Assembly (NCBI GenBank): GCA_049964535.1
Contig: JBMFXG010000007.1
Location: 1 to 30,424, forward strand
Length of the DNA: 30,424 nt
From: JAJYZP01 sp049964535
Lineage (GTDB): Bacteria; Actinomycetota; Acidimicrobiia; Acidimicrobiales; Acidimicrobiaceae
Reading direction: 5' to 3'
The notes below the pieces were generated by a model. That model searched no databases, was not told where the DNA came from, and saw only the letters and a list, made by a program, of their open reading frames with translations. Numbering within the stretch: the first letter of the stretch is position 1; every line of letters starts with the position of its first letter. This document shows positions 7,986 to 15,804 of this stretch, piece by piece. Position numbers and translations under genes: made by a program.

Positions 7986-8082
7986 CAAACGGCTCGTGTC
8001 ATCGTCGCCGAGAAAACCAGAGGTCAGTAGAAAGTTATCAGCAAAAAGTTAACGGTCGAACTTCTTGGCGACGCTGCAACGA

Positions 8083-9093
8083 TCAGGATGCAAACACGAC
8101 AGCATCGTGAGCAGCTCCGAGATCTTGCCTACTTTTTGCCATATAGAGTGCGGAGTCACAACGAACTATGAGATCGAGATGATTTTCACCCGGCCGTAAG
8201 ACTCCACAGCCAGCAGAGACCGAGAGCAGAGGCCGGGCAAGCTCGAAGAGACGAAGAACTGCGCTGCGGAGTTCCTCTTCAGTGCAGTCTTTCATCAGTA
8301 GCAAAAACTCATCTCCACCCCATCGTGCGAGCACGTCGCCTCGTCGAATCACTGGTGTCCAGAGCTTCGCGAGAGCACAGAGCGTCTCATCCCCTTTGAG
8401 GTGACCATGAGTGTCGTTGATAGCTTTGAAGCGATCGAGGTCGATGATCGCAAGGCCGCACCGACCGACCACCGACTTGTCCTCGCGCATCACCTCGGCA
8501 AGATGTTCCTCGAGATATCGGCGATTCTTCAATCCTGTCAACTGGTCGGTGTACGAGAGGGCAGACAGCTTGACCACGAGTCGAAGGACCATTATTGCTG
8601 TCACGATCACGGTGCCGGAGAGGAAGATCCAGTCGCCAAGCAGGGCAGTAAAGTCGGGTCCGTAGCTCACGGCAATACCGAACCCTACCGCTACCGCCAG
8701 CGCCTGACCCATGGCTGCGGGTCGCGTGAGAAAACTAAACGCGTAGAGCAGCACCCAGCTGTAGAACACGATGACCAAGATGGCGGGGTCGGTTCGGTTC
8801 GAGAGATAGACCCCGTAGGAGACTGCTACCGTTGAGGCGAGGAGAATAGCGTTCAGTGCAACTCCCTCAAGACGATGACGCAGCGCCGCAGTCACAAGTC
8901 CTAGAATTGAGACCCCTACTGCCAAAAACCAGTACGACTGAAAGGAGGGCTGACCTTCGAGACCGACCGTAATGGTCAACAGCGATACCACGCCGGCACC
9001 GAGCTGAATCCCAGATAACCACCACGATGCGACGCGAAAACTCTCGCGATCACTGCCACTCTGTACAGAGTGCAGGCTGTCCCAGACCCTCAT
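8083..9093 (-). CDS. Membrane-anchored diguanylate cyclase (GGDEF)
   Basis: A 336-residue protein that should make cyclic di-GMP from two GTP. The N-terminal half (about residues 24-175) has around six hydrophobic membrane spans, for example LGAGVVSLLTITVGL and NAILLASTVAVSYGVYL, with no recognised sensor domain. The C-terminal GGDEF domain starts at LTGLKNRRYLEEHL (about residue 185), continues with IIDLDRFKAINDTHGHLKGDE, and has an intact GGDEF active site (259-263). An inhibitory I-site RxxD is present five residues earlier (R250, D253), so product feedback is likely. No EAL domain. The ATG start has AGGG nearby. It is a single-gene unit facing away from the following gene-poor stretch. 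The membrane part may sense an unknown signal. Confidence 0.92.
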   Translation of the reverse strand: MRVWDSLHSVQSGSDRESFRVASWWLSGIQLGAGVVSLLTITVGLEGQPSFQSYWFLAVGVSILGLVTAALRHRLEGVALNAILLASTVAVSYGVYLSNRTDPAILVIVFYSWVLLYAFSFLTRPAAMGQALAVAVGFGIAVSYGPDFTALLGDWIFLSGTVIVTAIMVLRLVVKLSALSYTDQLTGLKNRRYLEEHLAEVMREDKSVVGRCGLAIIDLDRFKAINDTHGHLKGDETLCALAKLWTPVIRRGDVLARWGGDEFLLLMKDCTEEELRSAVLRLFELARPLLSVSAGCGVLRPGENHLDLIVRCDSALYMAKSRQDLGAAHDAVVFAS

Positions 9094-9975
9094 GATCTCC
9101 CTGTCCTACCGCGCCACTGTTGCTGTCTCGACTACCACTGCTCCACATACTCTCGTACAACCGTTGAGTGAACAACTAGTTATAGAGAGTAGCAGATACA
9201 AAGCGCGTCGTCTCAGCACCTCGACACTCTCAGAACAACTGCACGCAGGCAGCGATCTCCACCTGAGACCATTGTCAGAACCGCTGCCGCAGCCCTACTC
9301 TGCAGGTCGGCTGGAGTCGTCACGCCATCCCCCAGTGATGACACATCGCAATCCCGACGCAGCGAGGGATTGCGATAGCACACCACCCGTCCTCTATCAG
9401 GAGCAATCCGAATCGTTGCAAACCCAACCAATCGAGTGCCCTATCCCCAGCCACCCAGAACAGCACATCGAGCGAGAGATCTCTTTCAGCTCCCAGACGC
9501 TCACGAGAGCACCACTGACCCTCAGAGGAATCTCTGGCGCAGAAGACGCGCAATACACTCGCATGTCCCATCGGTGCTCCAAGCTTCTCGCGCTGAGCGC
9601 AAGAGGGCGATACCGTGATTTGTGCGACCCCCAGAGCCCCATAGAGACGAGACCGTAGAGACGTTTGCGTGACGCAGGCACGACACGAAAAGCCCCGGCC
9701 AGCATCGTTGCGGACTCCTTCTCCTGCACTCGATGATCAAAGACCACAGCTACAGCGCACGCAAGACTGCGCTGGGTGTTCGTAGAGCGACAGCCCGCTT
9801 GCGAAGAGAGCAATTTGAGGTCCCCACAATGCTCGCCGGGACCGACTTCAAGCATCGCACGACAAAGTCAGGTCCGAGTGAGTGCACCACGGTGAGCACC
9901 TTCTAACCTCTCGTAGAAGACCTACACGCCTTAGGGACGACTACCATCGCCCCAAAAACCGCCACAAGGAGCATC
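9094..9975. other. Gene-poor stretch of about 880 bases, possible decayed gene on the minus strand
   Basis: No confident gene. On the minus strand, protein-like fragments occur in successive different frames. One begins near 9899 (LTVVHSLGPDFVVRCLKSV and onward) and stops near 9752. A second frame runs about 9755-9580 (VVFDHRVQEKESATMLAGAF). A third runs about 9640-9350 (LSLDVLFWVAGDRALDWLG). That pattern could be a frameshifted pseudogene, but I recognise no family. The last part holds the ribosome site of the DUF885 gene. The first part should hold the promoter of the diguanylate cyclase gene. Confidence 0.3.
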
Positions 9976-11664
9976 GTGACCGCCATTGACGACCTAGCGA
10001 GCAAGTACTTCAACGAGATTCTCGCCATCGATCCGCAGCTCGTTACCTATCTCGGTCTCAATACATCCGAGACACGGTTGAACGACTACTCCTCTGACGG
10101 TTATCGGACCAGGGCCGAGCTCGCCCGCAACTATCTCGCTCAGCTCCACAAGCTCCAACCCGAGACTCCTACAGACCAGATCGCCAAAGACTCTATGACC
10201 GAGCGCCTCGAATTTGAAGTTCTCAGCGACGAGGCCGGGGAACGGTATCTCGACATGAATGTGATCGCGTCACCTCTACAAGAGCTCCGCATGGCCTTCG
10301 ACCTCATGACCCATGAGAGTGAGGAGCAGTGGGCGACCACGGCTCGCCGAATGAACTCCGTCGAATCTTCGATCCAAGGGTACATCGCCACGCTCGAGGA
10401 GGGTCGTTCACAAGGACGCGTCGTTGCGCAGCGCCAGGTGAGAGAGGCCATCTACCAAGCAGAGGCCATTGCAGGCTCGACATCGGAGCCCGGATACTTC
10501 GACCGTCTTCGCTCACGCTACAGCGGTACATCCGAGACGCTGGTCTCCGACCTCACTACCAGTAGCTCTGTAGCATCGGCCGCCTTCGCCGAGCTCGCCC
10601 GATATCTCAAAGATCGCTACTTGCCCTCCGCTACCGTCAAAGACGGCGTCGGGCCGGAGCGCTGGAGCCTCTCGTGCCGCAACTTCAACGGTGAGAGCTT
10701 CGACGCCTCTGAAGCCTACGCCTGGGGATGGGAGGAGCTGCATCGCATTGAATCCGAGATGAACTCGGTTTGCCAGCTCATCCGTCCGGGCGCATCGGTT
10801 CAAGAGGTCTTCGACTTTCTAGATCACGATCCCAGTCGGACGATTCACGGAGAGAGCGAGTTCCTGCAGTGGAATCAAGAGCTCATTGACACTACTATTA
10901 GCGCCGTCAACGGTACGCACTTTGATATTCCAGAGGAGATCGTACGTGTCCAGGCGATGATCGCACCACCTGGAGGCGCAGCTGCTATGTACTACACCGC
11001 CCCCTCGACCGACCTCACACGGCCGGGGCGAACGTGGTATCCAACGCTAGGAAAGACCTCCTTCCCGCTCTGGCACGAAGTCTCGACGGTCTACCACGAG
11101 AGCGTTCCTGGCCATCATCTCCAGATCGGTTTCGTAACCTATCTGGGCGACCGTCTCAACCCATTTCAGCGAAATCTCGGTCGCATATCCGGCCACATCG
11201 AGGGTTGGGCTCTCTACGCAGAGCGACTCATGGACGAGTTCGGTTACTACGACGATCCGGCCTATCGCTTAGGAATGCTCGCTTCACACGCATTTCGTGC
11301 CGCTCGCGTCGTTATCGATATCGGCCTCCATCACGACCTGGTCATTCCAAACGGAGAGGGTGCGTATTCCGGCCAAGCGTGGAATCGAGACCTTGCCGTT
11401 CGCTTCATGGTTGAACGTACTGGACTCGCACAGGACTTTGCTTCATCGGAGATCGATCGCTACCTCGGCTGGCCGGCCCAAGCAACGTCGTACAAGCTCG
11501 GTGAAAAGGTCTGGCTCGAGACACGAGAGACGGCACGCCACAACGCAGGATCCACCTTCTCTCTGAAGACCTTTCATCATGAAGCGCTCAGTCTCGGATT
11601 TGTTGGGCTCGGTCAGCTGCGAGAACAGCTCGTAAATGCCGGAGTCAAGAATACAGAGAGCTAA
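9976..11664 (+). CDS. DUF885 family protein, putative zinc metallopeptidase
   Basis: A 562-residue protein of the DUF885 family. It is largely helical and has a thermolysin-like HExxH-type signature: YHESVPGHHLQIGF with His374, Glu375 and the following GHH at 379-381. Downstream are HIEGWALYAERLMDEFGYYDDP and WPAQATSYKLGEKVW, both typical of the family. Members are predicted metal-dependent carboxypeptidase/dipeptidase-like enzymes; the substrate is unknown. No signal peptide is visible, so it is probably cytosolic. The GTG start at 9976 has AAGGAG five bases upstream, an excellent ribosome site. It is a lone gene converging on the mycothiol-enzyme gene with a 26-base gap. Confidence 0.88.
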   Translation: MTAIDDLASKYFNEILAIDPQLVTYLGLNTSETRLNDYSSDGYRTRAELARNYLAQLHKLQPETPTDQIAKDSMTERLEFEVLSDEAGERYLDMNVIASPLQELRMAFDLMTHESEEQWATTARRMNSVESSIQGYIATLEEGRSQGRVVAQRQVREAIYQAEAIAGSTSEPGYFDRLRSRYSGTSETLVSDLTTSSSVASAAFAELARYLKDRYLPSATVKDGVGPERWSLSCRNFNGESFDASEAYAWGWEELHRIESEMNSVCQLIRPGASVQEVFDFLDHDPSRTIHGESEFLQWNQELIDTTISAVNGTHFDIPEEIVRVQAMIAPPGGAAAMYYTAPSTDLTRPGRTWYPTLGKTSFPLWHEVSTVYHESVPGHHLQIGFVTYLGDRLNPFQRNLGRISGHIEGWALYAERLMDEFGYYDDPAYRLGMLASHAFRAARVVIDIGLHHDLVIPNGEGAYSGQAWNRDLAVRFMVERTGLAQDFASSEIDRYLGWPAQATSYKLGEKVWLETRETARHNAGSTFSLKTFHHEALSLGFVGLGQLREQLVNAGVKNTES

Positions 11665-11690
11665 ACGGATGGCACCAAGACACTAACCGA

Positions 11691-12524
11691 TCAGGGCACG
11701 TAGTCCATCACGCTGACGAAGCCTCGTCCAAGGGCAGCATCGCCATTCAGCGTGATGGCTCCTCCGTCGAGAGTAACCAGTGGACTCCATCGGCCACCGA
11801 TGCATCGCATAAAGGTTCGAAAATCACAACGCAGTACGACCGTCGGTCGCTCCGATGGGCGGTCGGTGGTGAGCTGAGCCCTCCCCCCGATCACACTGAT
11901 CTCGGTGATTGCAGCGCGAGCCGGTCCTCCGCTCAACTCGATCCGCACCACGGTTCCTTCGGGTGCGCCCATCAACTTACCGACCACGTAGCCAAGTGCA
12001 TCTCGAACTTCGTCGAAGGCCCGATCCGCGGAGCGAGTCTCCAGATCGCCAGGATGGTCGGTCGCCTCTCGTATATCTTGATTGTGCATCCAGATATCGA
12101 AGATACGGACTGCTAAGAACGTTGTATACGGTGCTTCGCCCTTCGGGGTCCATCCCACCTTCTCAAACTCGGCCTCTGACATCTCACCGAGCTGAGCGAG
12201 CCGTTCTCCCACAACGTCGCGAAAGGCTTCGACGACCACGGACGCCTCGTGTGGCCGCATCGATTCAACCCAGGCCGCATTCTTCTCTGCTATTGGACCA
12301 CGTACCTCTGGCCGAAGAACACCTTCTCGCAACGGCGGCACTTCACGCCCAAGCATCTGCGCTTCGGTTCCATAGAGATGTGCGATCTGATCCTTCACGT
12401 CCCAACCGGGACACTCCGTTGGCAAGAGAAACTGCTCCGCACGAAGCTGACTACAGAGCTCGAGCACCTCCCCGTAAGCGGAACGAAGGTCTTCGATGAG
12501 ATCTGACTTCGACATTGAACCCAT
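11691..12524 (-). CDS. Maleylpyruvate isomerase-family mycothiol-dependent enzyme (DinB-like)
   Basis: About 277 residues. The N-terminal DinB/MDMPI four-helix domain (residues 5-160) shows LPTECPGWDVKDQIAHLYGTE, with metal-ligand-type His49, and RIFDIWMHNQDIREA, with Asp143 and His147 at the usual metal-site positions. The C-terminal part (about 180-277) resembles the SCP-like/MDMPI C-terminal domain. Family members use mycothiol as thiol cofactor, for example for maleylpyruvate isomerisation or S-transfer; the substrate here is unknown. Its presence suggests mycothiol biosynthesis in this organism. I chose the ATG at 12524; a second ATG lies at 12515, and the frame is open further upstream to 12629 without family-like sequence. 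Monocistronic, 250 bases from the M50 gene. Confidence 0.85.
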   Translation of the reverse strand: MGSMSKSDLIEDLRSAYGEVLELCSQLRAEQFLLPTECPGWDVKDQIAHLYGTEAQMLGREVPPLREGVLRPEVRGPIAEKNAAWVESMRPHEASVVVEAFRDVVGERLAQLGEMSEAEFEKVGWTPKGEAPYTTFLAVRIFDIWMHNQDIREATDHPGDLETRSADRAFDEVRDALGYVVGKLMGAPEGTVVRIELSGGPARAAITEISVIGGRAQLTTDRPSERPTVVLRCDFRTFMRCIGGRWSPLVTLDGGAITLNGDAALGRGFVSVMDYVP

Positions 12525-12774
12525 AGCCTCCACCCTACTCACGGTCTCTCCGAGTTCCCACAACGACCGCTCGGCCACACAGCTTCTACGATCGCTTCCA
12601 CCCCTAACTACCGACACACACCTGCTCACGAGTGACGAGTGACCATTGCAACACAGCTGGAACGAGAGTCGCAGACCTGAGACATCGAATCACTACCCTC
12701 GGAGAGCCGCAGAGAACGAGGCGAGATCACCGGCGTCGAGCGTGCATCACCATGAGATCGAGGCGAACCTCATC

Positions 12775-13506
12775 TCAACCGCCGGGAACGAACAACGAGA
12801 TCCACTTCGCAATAATCGGCGTGCTCAGATACGTAAAAGCGGTTGGAAAGAGGAGAAAAAGTCCAACCACAACCGGGAGTGCGAAGCGTCGGATCATCAA
12901 GTATCTCGGCCACAGATGCCGAGGAAGAAGACGTTCGACGATAGCCGAGCCGTCAAGGGGAGGAATCGGAATGAGATTGAAGATCGCGAGCACGAGGTTG
13001 GTCGAACCGAGGTAGAAGAGAAAGAGAACCCAAAGGCCGTTACCTACCTGAGCCTGAGAGATGAGAGGAGTCGCCTGCAGCTGCCCAAGAATAACCGATC
13101 GAAGAACGAACCCAGCTACGAGAGAGATGGCGATATTGACGAGTGGTCCAGCGAGCGAGACGTAGAGACTCTGGTTTCGAGGCCTACGTAGTCGAGAGAC
13201 GTCGACCGGAACCGGTTTTGCGTACCCAAGGGGTGGCACTCCGATAATAACCATAACGGCAGGCAGGATCAGAGTTCCGAAGATATCAATGTGACGAAGA
13301 GGGTTCAGTGAGAGACGGCCGGCTCGCTTTGCCGTATCGTCACCGAAGTAGTTCGCAACGATCCCGTGCGAAACCTCATGCAAGATGACCGAGGGAACGA
13401 TCGCTAGCAGCAGAAGCAGTGAAGTGGTATTAATCACCCCGCGAGCGATAGCGATGACTAATACGACTAGGAGTGCACCTACCAGTATCTTCGTATCACG
13501 TCGCAC
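12775..13506 (-). CDS. Site-2 protease family (M50) membrane metalloprotease
   Basis: A 243-residue multi-spanning membrane protein with the intramembrane zinc site HEVSHG (His43, Glu44, His47) in an N-terminal hydrophobic segment and the third ligand in LIPIPPLDGS (Asp185). It also has the family GYAKPVPVD segment (about 94-102) and LAGPLVNI (119-124). There is no PDZ domain, so this is the short FtsEX-independent or YwhC-like type, not the RseP type. Substrate unknown. The GTG start is nine bases after the dksA-like stop, so it probably ends the long minus-strand operon. M50 genes of this type often neighbour trpS and scpAB, both in this window. Confidence 0.92.
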   Translation of the reverse strand: MRRDTKILVGALLVVLVIAIARGVINTTSLLLLLAIVPSVILHEVSHGIVANYFGDDTAKRAGRLSLNPLRHIDIFGTLILPAVMVIIGVPPLGYAKPVPVDVSRLRRPRNQSLYVSLAGPLVNIAISLVAGFVLRSVILGQLQATPLISQAQVGNGLWVLFLFYLGSTNLVLAIFNLIPIPPLDGSAIVERLLPRHLWPRYLMIRRFALPVVVGLFLLFPTAFTYLSTPIIAKWISLFVPGG

Positions 13507-13515
13507 GGCTCTGAG

Positions 13516-13857
13516 CTAGCGCCTTGACGCGCAGGACATGCAGAGCCGCGCTGTCGGTACCGCCTCGAGTCGAATCTCTGCGATCTGCTCCCCACACCGT
13601 TCGCACTTCCCATAAGTGCCAAGATCGAGCCTCGCGAGAGCCGCTTGAACATCACCAAGTGCTGAAGAAAGTGACTCCGCAAGCGCTTCACTCTCTCCCT
13701 TTTCAGCAGTCACTTGGGAGGAGTCAGCGAAGTTAGGGTCGTAGTCCCCGGTCGCTCCACCACCAAACCCCAGCTCCGAGAGCTGCGTGATCAGCTCATG
13801 TTGCTCCCGTTCGAGTACCGCTCTCGGATCGAACGAGGGATCGCTGTGCAAAGACAT
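13516..13857 (-). CDS. TraR/DksA-type zinc-finger protein
   Basis: A 113-residue protein with an N-terminal helical region (VLEREQHELITQLSEL), a linker DYDPNFADSSQVTAEKGE, a second helix, and a C-terminal C4 zinc finger: Cys85, Cys88, Cys106 and Cys109 (KCERCGEQIAEIRLEAVP then CMSC). The family binds RNA polymerase through the secondary channel and alters transcription initiation, often together with ppGpp; whether this actinobacterial relative does so is inferred. It lies nine bases after xerD and nine bases before the M50 gene on the same strand, so it is co-transcribed. The ATG at 13857 has a modest GGTG ribosome site. Confidence 0.9.
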   Translation of the reverse strand: MSLHSDPSFDPRAVLEREQHELITQLSELGFGGGATGDYDPNFADSSQVTAEKGESEALAESLSSALGDVQAALARLDLGTYGKCERCGEQIAEIRLEAVPTARLCMSCASRR

Positions 13858-13866
13858 GTCACCATG

Positions 13867-14844
13867 CTACCGAAGGCGCTGTGCAAAGCGGACACCGTCA
13901 CGAGGGTGCGCACTCCGGTAGCTCTCAAGGAGATGCGTCGTGGTCACCTTCGTATAGATCTGCGTGGTAGCGATATCGATGTGCCCAAGAAGCTCTTGCA
14001 CCGCACGCAGATCTGCGCCGCCCTCGAGCATGTGGGTAGCGCAACTATGTCGTAAGACGTGAGGCGAGAGCTTGGCCGAGAGACCGACCTGACCTCCACG
14101 GGTCTTGAGAATATACCAGACCCCTTGACGGGTAAGCGCCGTACCAGATCGACCGAGGAAGACCGCTGTGCTCCTGCCACCTTGGAGCAGCATGGGTCGG
14201 CCGCTCAGGAGATAGCGCTGCAAGGACGCTGCCGCCAGGGAGCCGAAGGGCACAATACGCTCTCGAGCGCCCTTGCCGGTCACTCGGACCAAGGAAGCCT
14301 CCAGATCAAGAGCGGATACCGTCAACGTACAGAGCTCGCTAACTCGCAGAGCGCTGGCGTACAAGAGCTCGAGCGCGGCCCTATCTCTCAGCGATGCAGG
14401 GTCCTCGCCCGAGACCGACTCTATGAGCAGCGAGACCTCGTCGACACGAAGCGCCTTAGGAAGGATCTGCGCGGCGCGCACGGTTCCGACCTCGGTCATG
14501 GGATCGCTCTGGCGGTACTGTTCGACCCGAAGGTATCGAAAAAATCCACGCAGCGTCGAGGTCATACGGCGAATCGTTCCCGGCGAAAAAGAGTCCGAGA
14601 TCTTATCGAGAAAATCTTCCAGCTCACTTGGTGTGATGGCCCGTGGATCGAGCCCTCTCGCCGCCAGGTAGCCTTCGAAGTGCACCAGATCTCGACCGTA
14701 AGAGTCGATCGTTGCCTGGGCCCGGCCCTTGCGCACTGCAAGATCGATCAGGTATCCACTCGCCAACTCAGAGAGAAAGCGTTCAGCCTCTGCGGAATCG
14801 GCCTCTCCAGGCGGCGTTAGTTCGCTTGCAACGGATCTCGTCAC
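13867..14844 (-). CDS. xerD: Site-specific tyrosine recombinase XerD
   Basis: A 325-residue tyrosine recombinase that resolves chromosome dimers at dif with XerC. The N-terminal SAM-like core-binding domain (about residues 25-115) is followed by the catalytic domain. All catalytic residues are visible: Arg167 (ALRVSEL), Lys191 (TGKGARER), His262 and Arg265 (HVLRHSCATH), His288 (LGHIDI) and nucleophile Tyr297 (IYTKV). Chromosomal housekeeping context (Nudix upstream, pyrG beyond, as in M. tuberculosis) argues for XerD rather than an integrase; no attachment sites or mobile cargo are seen. The GTG start at 14844 has AGAGG seven bases before it. Confidence 0.93.
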   Translation of the reverse strand: MTRSVASELTPPGEADSAEAERFLSELASGYLIDLAVRKGRAQATIDSYGRDLVHFEGYLAARGLDPRAITPSELEDFLDKISDSFSPGTIRRMTSTLRGFFRYLRVEQYRQSDPMTEVGTVRAAQILPKALRVDEVSLLIESVSGEDPASLRDRAALELLYASALRVSELCTLTVSALDLEASLVRVTGKGARERIVPFGSLAAASLQRYLLSGRPMLLQGGRSTAVFLGRSGTALTRQGVWYILKTRGGQVGLSAKLSPHVLRHSCATHMLEGGADLRAVQELLGHIDIATTQIYTKVTTTHLLESYRSAHPRDGVRFAQRLR

Positions 14845-14962
14845 CGAACACCTCTCTCTGAACCTATCACCGAACTACTGAAGCGCAACGATGATACGAT
14901 CGGCCGTTCCACTAGCAAAGTCCAGAGCGAGTGAGCGGCACCGACTCGATCTCAGGACTCTC

Positions 14963-15577
14963 TCACGAAAGCACAAACTCCGCAGAGGAGAAGCTGTCCT
15001 CACCGGCATCGCGACGTAGCTGTCGTCCCGGCTCAGAGAGCAGAAAGCTCTGCAACATGGTAAGCGATGCAATCGTTTTGGCATCGTGCAACGCCCCAGC
15101 TCCGACCAAGGTCGAAAAGCGCTCGAGTGAGAACCGACTCGGGCGCATCGATGACTCCTCGATACCTTGAGGATCTCGAGAGATGAGCGAGAGCCCAAAA
15201 GCGGCGAAGACATACGTCTCCTCATCGGTGAAGCCAGGCGAGTTAACCAGAGCTCCGAGCGGCACAATGCTCCGAGCGGCGAGTCCAAGCTCTTCAGCTA
15301 GCTCACGCTCAGCAGTAGTGACCGGGGCCTCACCTACCACGTCTCGTTTCCCTGCGCAGATCTCAAGCACCTCTCTACCAAGGGCCGCCCGGAACTGCCA
15401 CAGTGCGAGAACGGTATCGTCGTTGCAGAGCGGAATGACCGTCACCGCACCTGGGTGCCGAACGTACTCCCGTTCGATCACTGCACCGTCACTTCCTCGA
15501 TATCGAACCGTTGCCAGTGAGAGGAAGCCGGCTCTATGGGAGATCTCCTCATCTAGCTTCTCAAAGCGATAGCTCAC
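14963..15577 (-). CDS. Nudix hydrolase, ADP-ribose pyrophosphatase type
   Basis: A 204-residue Nudix protein, probably hydrolysing ADP-ribose or a related nucleoside diphosphate sugar. The Nudix box runs from GKRDVVGE to RELAEELGL. It has one extra residue between the first Gly and first Glu, as I recall for M. tuberculosis Rv1700, which is also an ADP-ribose hydrolase next to pyrG and xerD. The preceding VTVIPLCNDDTVLALWQFR and the later SPGFTDEETYVFAA are characteristic of this subgroup. Same-strand neighbours are pyrG upstream (227-base gap) and xerD downstream (118-base gap). The exact substrate is not proven by sequence. Confidence 0.9.
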   Translation of the reverse strand: MSYRFEKLDEEISHRAGFLSLATVRYRGSDGAVIEREYVRHPGAVTVIPLCNDDTVLALWQFRAALGREVLEICAGKRDVVGEAPVTTAERELAEELGLAARSIVPLGALVNSPGFTDEETYVFAAFGLSLISRDPQGIEESSMRPSRFSLERFSTLVGAGALHDAKTIASLTMLQSFLLSEPGRQLRRDAGEDSFSSAEFVLS

Positions 15578-15804
15578 AATAGATACCTATCCTTTCCCAC
15601 AGTCAAGTCGCTCCAACCGATAGTCAACCACTAGTACACCACTCCATCACTGCGGTACGTCATCCTTGCCGACGATCTGTCACACCTCAAACCATCACCG
15701 GTGACCCATTCGGCTCATCTGCAGAGCAAAGCGACACTTCATGGCCGGGTGTGCATGGCGGAGCGAAGTCGTCGACACCTCTCCGATACCGCGATGCACT
15801 CTCT

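Noticed and set aside
9092..9658. 188-codon plus-strand open frame in the gene-poor stretch
   Set aside because: Starts inside the 5' end of the GGDEF gene, has no ribosome site, and its Ser/Thr/Gln/Pro-rich composition is unlike the real genes here.
9397..9855. 152-codon minus-strand open frame
   Set aside because: Only its middle looks protein-like and adjacent fragments shift to other frames; treated as a possible pseudogene rather than a gene.
12646..13191. 181-codon plus-strand open frame
   Set aside because: Mostly antisense to the M50 protease gene; extremely Arg/Glu/Asn-rich, as expected for a reverse reading of hydrophobic codons.
13867..14844. Tyrosine recombinase as a sign of a mobile element
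   Set aside because: Context (Nudix-xerD next to pyrG) and full-length XerD architecture indicate the chromosomal recombinase; no attachment-site repeats or phage genes nearby.
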